From assembly GCF_003286085.1 (NCBI RefSeq), contig NW_020825332.1, positions 1,421,001-1,485,000 of the forward strand: 64,000 nucleotides of DNA, read 5' to 3'. The notes under the pieces are model-generated. The model was given only the letters and a program-made list of their open reading frames with translations, had not been told where the DNA came from and searched no databases. A program made the position numbers and the translations under genes. This document shows, piece after piece, positions 60,379 to 64,000 of the stretch (the stretch's first letter is position 1; each line of letters opens with the position of its first letter). The stretch is from Drosophila persimilis (taxonomy: Eukaryota; Arthropoda; Insecta; Diptera; Drosophilidae).

Positions 60379-63300
60379 TAATGCTCGACAACTGTAAACT
60401 TCTGTACCCTACTATATATAGCCAAGACTATAAAAAACTATTCACTTTTAGTACACCTATATATCCGTACTCCCTTTGCCTCTCTCTCTCTCTCTCTCTC
60501 TCTGTCTGTCTCTGCCTATATATAAGTATATTCTCCTTAGCTATTTCTGCCTTTTGTAATTATACATTTCTCCAAGCCCATCCATCTAAGTCCCCCCTTA
60601 ATCCCACCCCCCTGACTATTCCCCGTATTAAGGGCTACCACAAGGTCCTTGAGGGACACAGCCACAGCCGTTCACAGGATGAAATCGCAACTGAAATGAA
60701 CAACAACCAAAAAAAGATCAACCACAAAACAAAAACTTAACCGATATTAACCAAGAAAAAATTACTGATTTCAGTCAATGAAATGCATATATACAACAAA
60801 CAATATATATACTATCTATATATGTATATATATATATATATATGAAGATTTCTGTATCAACTGCCGAATCTTAATTCATACTCCTTCTCTTCTGAGCAGT
60901 CCAAGAAAAAAGATATACTACTCGTTAGGCTAAAAAAGAAGTAGAACTCGCAATAGAACCCTGAAAACGAGGCGTACTTTTAGTGTCTAGAGCTCTCTTT
61001 TTGGTATATAATGAATATAGTACATACACACACAAACACCCACTCGACACACACACGCACACTCACACACCCACATAAAATCATATACATAGTATCGGTA
61101 TGAACATCCAGCCACCCCCATCAGACCGCCCTACCCCTCCCCACCCATTCACCTAGCCGTAAAGTGCAACTCCAGAAAGGAGTTTCAACAACAACAGCAA
61201 GAAAAAAAACAACTCCACTTACTCACACGGCAGTAGACACACGTGTGCTCCACATATATACACTATATACACGCACACGCTCACGCACACAGACAGGCGG
61301 CAAGGATAACCCGGTCACACACACACGCAGGCGAGAGTGTGAGAGCCAGCCAGCAGCCAGCATCCCAAAAAGAGCTTTCCGCTCTCTCGCTCTATCTCGC
61401 TCTCCCACGCCACGTGAAGGACACAAAGCTTTCGGATAAAGTTTGAGGATAAACTTTACTCAGCTGTCGGCGAAGGAAAACAACGGATTACCGGAATATA
61501 GACGTCTCTTTCGCACTTTAGTTAGAAAGGGAATCCCCTGCTAGGTCCTTACGATCTCTAAAGTCTCTAAAGGGGGCGGGCACCCAAGTATAAGTGTTGC
61601 ACATCGTTAAGCACCTTGTTGATATCGTTATCGTTATCGCTAGCTGTGTTATCGTGTTATCGTAGTACAATTTAGGACTCTAGGACTGTAAGAACCACCA
61701 AAAGCGAGAGGCATTTGCATTAAAGCAGCCACTATGTGGGGGAGGACACCCACGCATAGTTCTTGTTTAATGGAAGTGCCTCCGAATGCGGCGTATATGC
61801 AACGTAGGCCAAGAACCATCACAACAACAGCCACAGCAACAGCAACATGCCACACTTGCAGCACCACCACCCAACCACCACTAAAAACCAAACAAAAAGT
61901 AATAAGCGGTACTCATGTCTCGTCCATTTTTGTTTAACTTTTTCCAAAATCAAAAAATCAAAATTCCAAAAATTCCAAGTTGGTAAAGAAGAAGATGATG
62001 AAGAATCGGTGAAATGTCTCTCTCTCTCTCTGTCTCTCTGTCTCTGTACTATCTGTCTCTCTCTCGCTCTCTCAGTCTCTCTCGCTCTCTCCTTCTCACA
62101 TTGTCTCTCTCTCTCTCTGTCTCTCTGCCTAACTCTATCTCTGTCTAAGCTATAATCATCCTAAGCCCATTCAAAAATGAAAAATTAAATTTAAACAAAA
62201 AAAAAAAAAAACCAAGAAAACTAAAAACAAAAAATACAACAACTTTGCTCATCCGTTCCGTTTCTTTCGTTTCTCTGTATTCTCCTGATTTTCGTTATAT
62301 CTTTGATTTCCTTTTTGATTTATTATTTATTCTCTGTCTATATCTTTCTCTCCCCCGATTTCTGGCAAATCTGTTTCGTTAACCGCCTTTCGTTGACTAT
62401 TTATTTTGGATTCCCCTCGGTTCTCTTTTGTTTTTGTGTTTTTTTAGTCAGTGCATCCGAAGATGAAGAGCGCCTGGTGCGTGACCTCTTTCGAGGCTAC
62501 AATAAACTCATACGACCCGTACAGAATATGACACAAAAAGTTGGAGTAAGATTTGGTTTGGCGTTCGTACAGCTAATCAATGTCGTAAGTGTTCACAAAA
62601 ATCAAATTTGCCAAAAACAAAAAAACAAAACAAAAAAAACCATAAAATAATAAGAATATATCTATAAAAAAAAAATAACAAAAAAAAAAACTAACATTAG
62701 TAGAGTGTAAATGTATTTTAAACAAGAAGTTCTTTAGTTTCGTTAACGCCACACACACACACACACACACACCGACACACACCCACACACAAACACCAAC
62801 ACAAGCAAACCGCCCGCCCAGCCACGCCCATGTTTAAGTTAATGGGCCTGGCATGGTAGGGCAGCAGTCGTGGAAGCATCCCAAAGTTTATGAGTTTTGT
62901 TTTTTGAAAATTTATTTTATGCTTTGTAAATAATTACGTACACCGTTGCCTTGACTTTGACATTGTCTTTGTGTATGTTTCGTAGTGCTGAAGAAATACA
63001 GTTACAAGCCAAATACTAATACGAATACTAACCCTAAAGAACTAAGATTAAACAAGCAAACAAAACTAACCAACTAACTAACAAAACTAAGAGTTAACCA
63101 AATGCGAAATAATTGTCTTAACTATCCCTTCCCGCCCACTCTCTCTCTCTCTCAAAACCAACCAAAAACTCGATTCGATTTCGATTCGTTTCGAATCTCC
63201 AATACAAATCGTTATCGTAATCGTACTCGTACTCGTACTCGTCCTCGTACCGTTATCTCTCACGTAACCACCACTCAACCAAAAACCACCAAAAAACCAC

Positions 63301-64000
63301 CAAAAACCACCATCAACCATGATATCACCACAATCAAAAACCGATCAAATACAAACGAATTCCCGAACCGAACCGTACCGAACCGAATCAAGAATGAGAA
63401 AAATCAAATTATGAAATCAAACGTTTGGTTACGTTTGGTTTGGTACGACTACCAGCTGCAGTGGGATGAGGCCGACTACGGCGGCATCGGGGTGCTCCGT
63501 CTGCCCCCCGACAAGGTTTGGAAGCCGGACATTGTGCTCTTCAATAAGTGAGTAAATGGCCATTATAAAACGTATGTTACTAGTACTCCAGACTCTCTCT
63601 CTCTCTCTCTGTCTCTCTCTCGCTCAACTCTGTACACTAACCAACCAAATAAAGAAAAAAAAAGAAAAATGAGAAAAGAAAAGAAAAGAAAAAAAAGTAG
63701 TAGGCGAAAGTAATCCACAGCTTTGCGGCGACCTTTCTCGTACTTCCATATAACCGAAGACTAACATTTACATTTATTCCCTACCCCACGACAGCGCCGA
63801 TGGCAACTACGAGGTCCGCTACAAGTCCAACGTGCTCATCTATCCCACTGGCGAGGTGCTGTGGGTGCCGCCGGCCATCTACCAGAGCTCCTGCACCATC
63901 GATGTCACCTACTTCCCGTTCGACCAGCAGACCTGCATCATGAAGTTCGGCTCGTGGACCTTCAACGGCGATCAGGTGTCGCTGGCCCTCTACAACAACA
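59384..64000 (+). CDS. nAChRbeta1: Nicotinic acetylcholine receptor beta1 subunit (5' part, cut by window end)
   Basis: Coding exons in the window are 59384-59450, 62448-62584, 63393-63547 and 63795 to the window end. The first ATG has a good context (CTACCATGG) and opens a signal peptide (core [14 protein letters not shown]). The mature N-terminus [20 protein letters not shown] is the Drosophila beta1 (ARD) sequence. Exon 3 carries [12 protein letters not shown] and loop [11 protein letters not shown]. Exon 4 holds the 13-residue Cys loop with its bounding cysteines ([15 protein letters not shown]) and then GSWTFNGDQ. The four transmembrane helices lie beyond the window. The subunit assembles into cation-selective pentameric acetylcholine receptors at neuronal synapses and is a neonicotinoid target component. 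Exon 3's acceptor is unusual (see the feature at 63094). Intron 1 is 3.0 kb and rich in CT and poly-A tracts. Confidence 0.96.
60340..60375. repeat. CT dinucleotide run in nAChRbeta1 intron 1
   Basis: About seventeen CT units. Similar runs lie at 59631-59655, 60481-60504 and 62012-62135 in the same intron. Confidence 0.9.
63094..63392 (+). promoter_or_regulatory. nAChRbeta1: AG exclusion zone and hairpin at the nAChRbeta1 exon 3 acceptor
   Basis: From 63094 to 63390 there is no AG dinucleotide; the next AG is the acceptor itself (63391-63392). The 30 nt before it have no pyrimidine tract. The nearest standard arrangement is upstream: TTAAC with branch A about 63121, followed by a C/T-rich tract to about 63153. 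That implies a branch-to-AG distance near 270 nt. Bases 63374-63388 can pair with 63433-63447 inside the exon (15 bp, three G-U), closing a loop around the acceptor. The exon boundary is fixed by the conserved NEKNQ sequence. Confidence 0.65.
63211..63252. repeat. Hexamer microsatellite TACTCG in nAChRbeta1 intron 2
   Basis: CGTTAT/CGTAAT followed by CGTACT units. It sits inside the AG exclusion zone and belongs to the window-wide hexamer family. Confidence 0.85.

Overview
The window is a piece of a Drosophila (fruit fly) nuclear chromosome. It has short phase-preserving introns (56-71 nt) next to introns of several to 12 kb, Drosophila core-promoter motifs (Inr/MTE/DPE, Ohler motif 6, Motif 1) and very abundant microsatellites. 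Five of the six gene models have recognisable products: slowdown (slow), Syntaxin 17, an LLPH-like nucleolar protein, DOR/TP53INP and nicotinic receptor beta1. From memory slow, Syx17, DOR and nAChRbeta1 are neighbours at cytological 64B on D. melanogaster 3L, so this looks like the syntenic block of another species. The microsatellite richness would fit the obscura group, but that is only a guess.

Layout. 1-6 kb: no gene; microsatellites and a GAGA-rich promoter-like block ending in a splice donor at 5806. 6.0-6.5 kb, minus: a three-exon gene for a 121-residue single-pass membrane protein that I do not recognise. 9.1-30.7 kb, plus: slow, with an inferred 5' UTR exon at 9.09-9.61 kb, a signal-peptide exon at 16.8 kb, a 12.1 kb intron, and EMI/EGF/coiled-coil exons at 29.7-30.7 kb. 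32.0-33.0 kb plus and 33.4-33.9 kb minus: convergent Syx17 and LLPH-like genes whose promoters carry an inverted, nearly identical motif-6 block. 34.3-46.4 kb: long noncoding stretch with candidate 5' UTR exons for DOR. 46.4-48.0 kb: DOR. 50.6-55.3 kb: a seven-coding-exon zona pellucida (ZP) domain membrane protein. 59.4-64.0 kb: the first four coding exons of nAChRbeta1, cut by the window end.

The genes are not an operon. They are separate transcription units acting in secretion and matrix (slow, ZP protein), autophagy (Syx17, DOR), ribosome biogenesis (LLPH-like) and synaptic signalling (nAChRbeta1). The two autophagy factors lie only 14 kb apart; whether that means anything is unknown.

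Most unusual signals: a ~300-nt AG-free zone plus a predicted 15-bp hairpin at the nAChRbeta1 exon 3 acceptor; the inverted motif-6 blocks bracketing Syx17 and LLPH; a family of AT-rich elements with TA-CACTC-type termini; and the unrecognised 121-aa gene.
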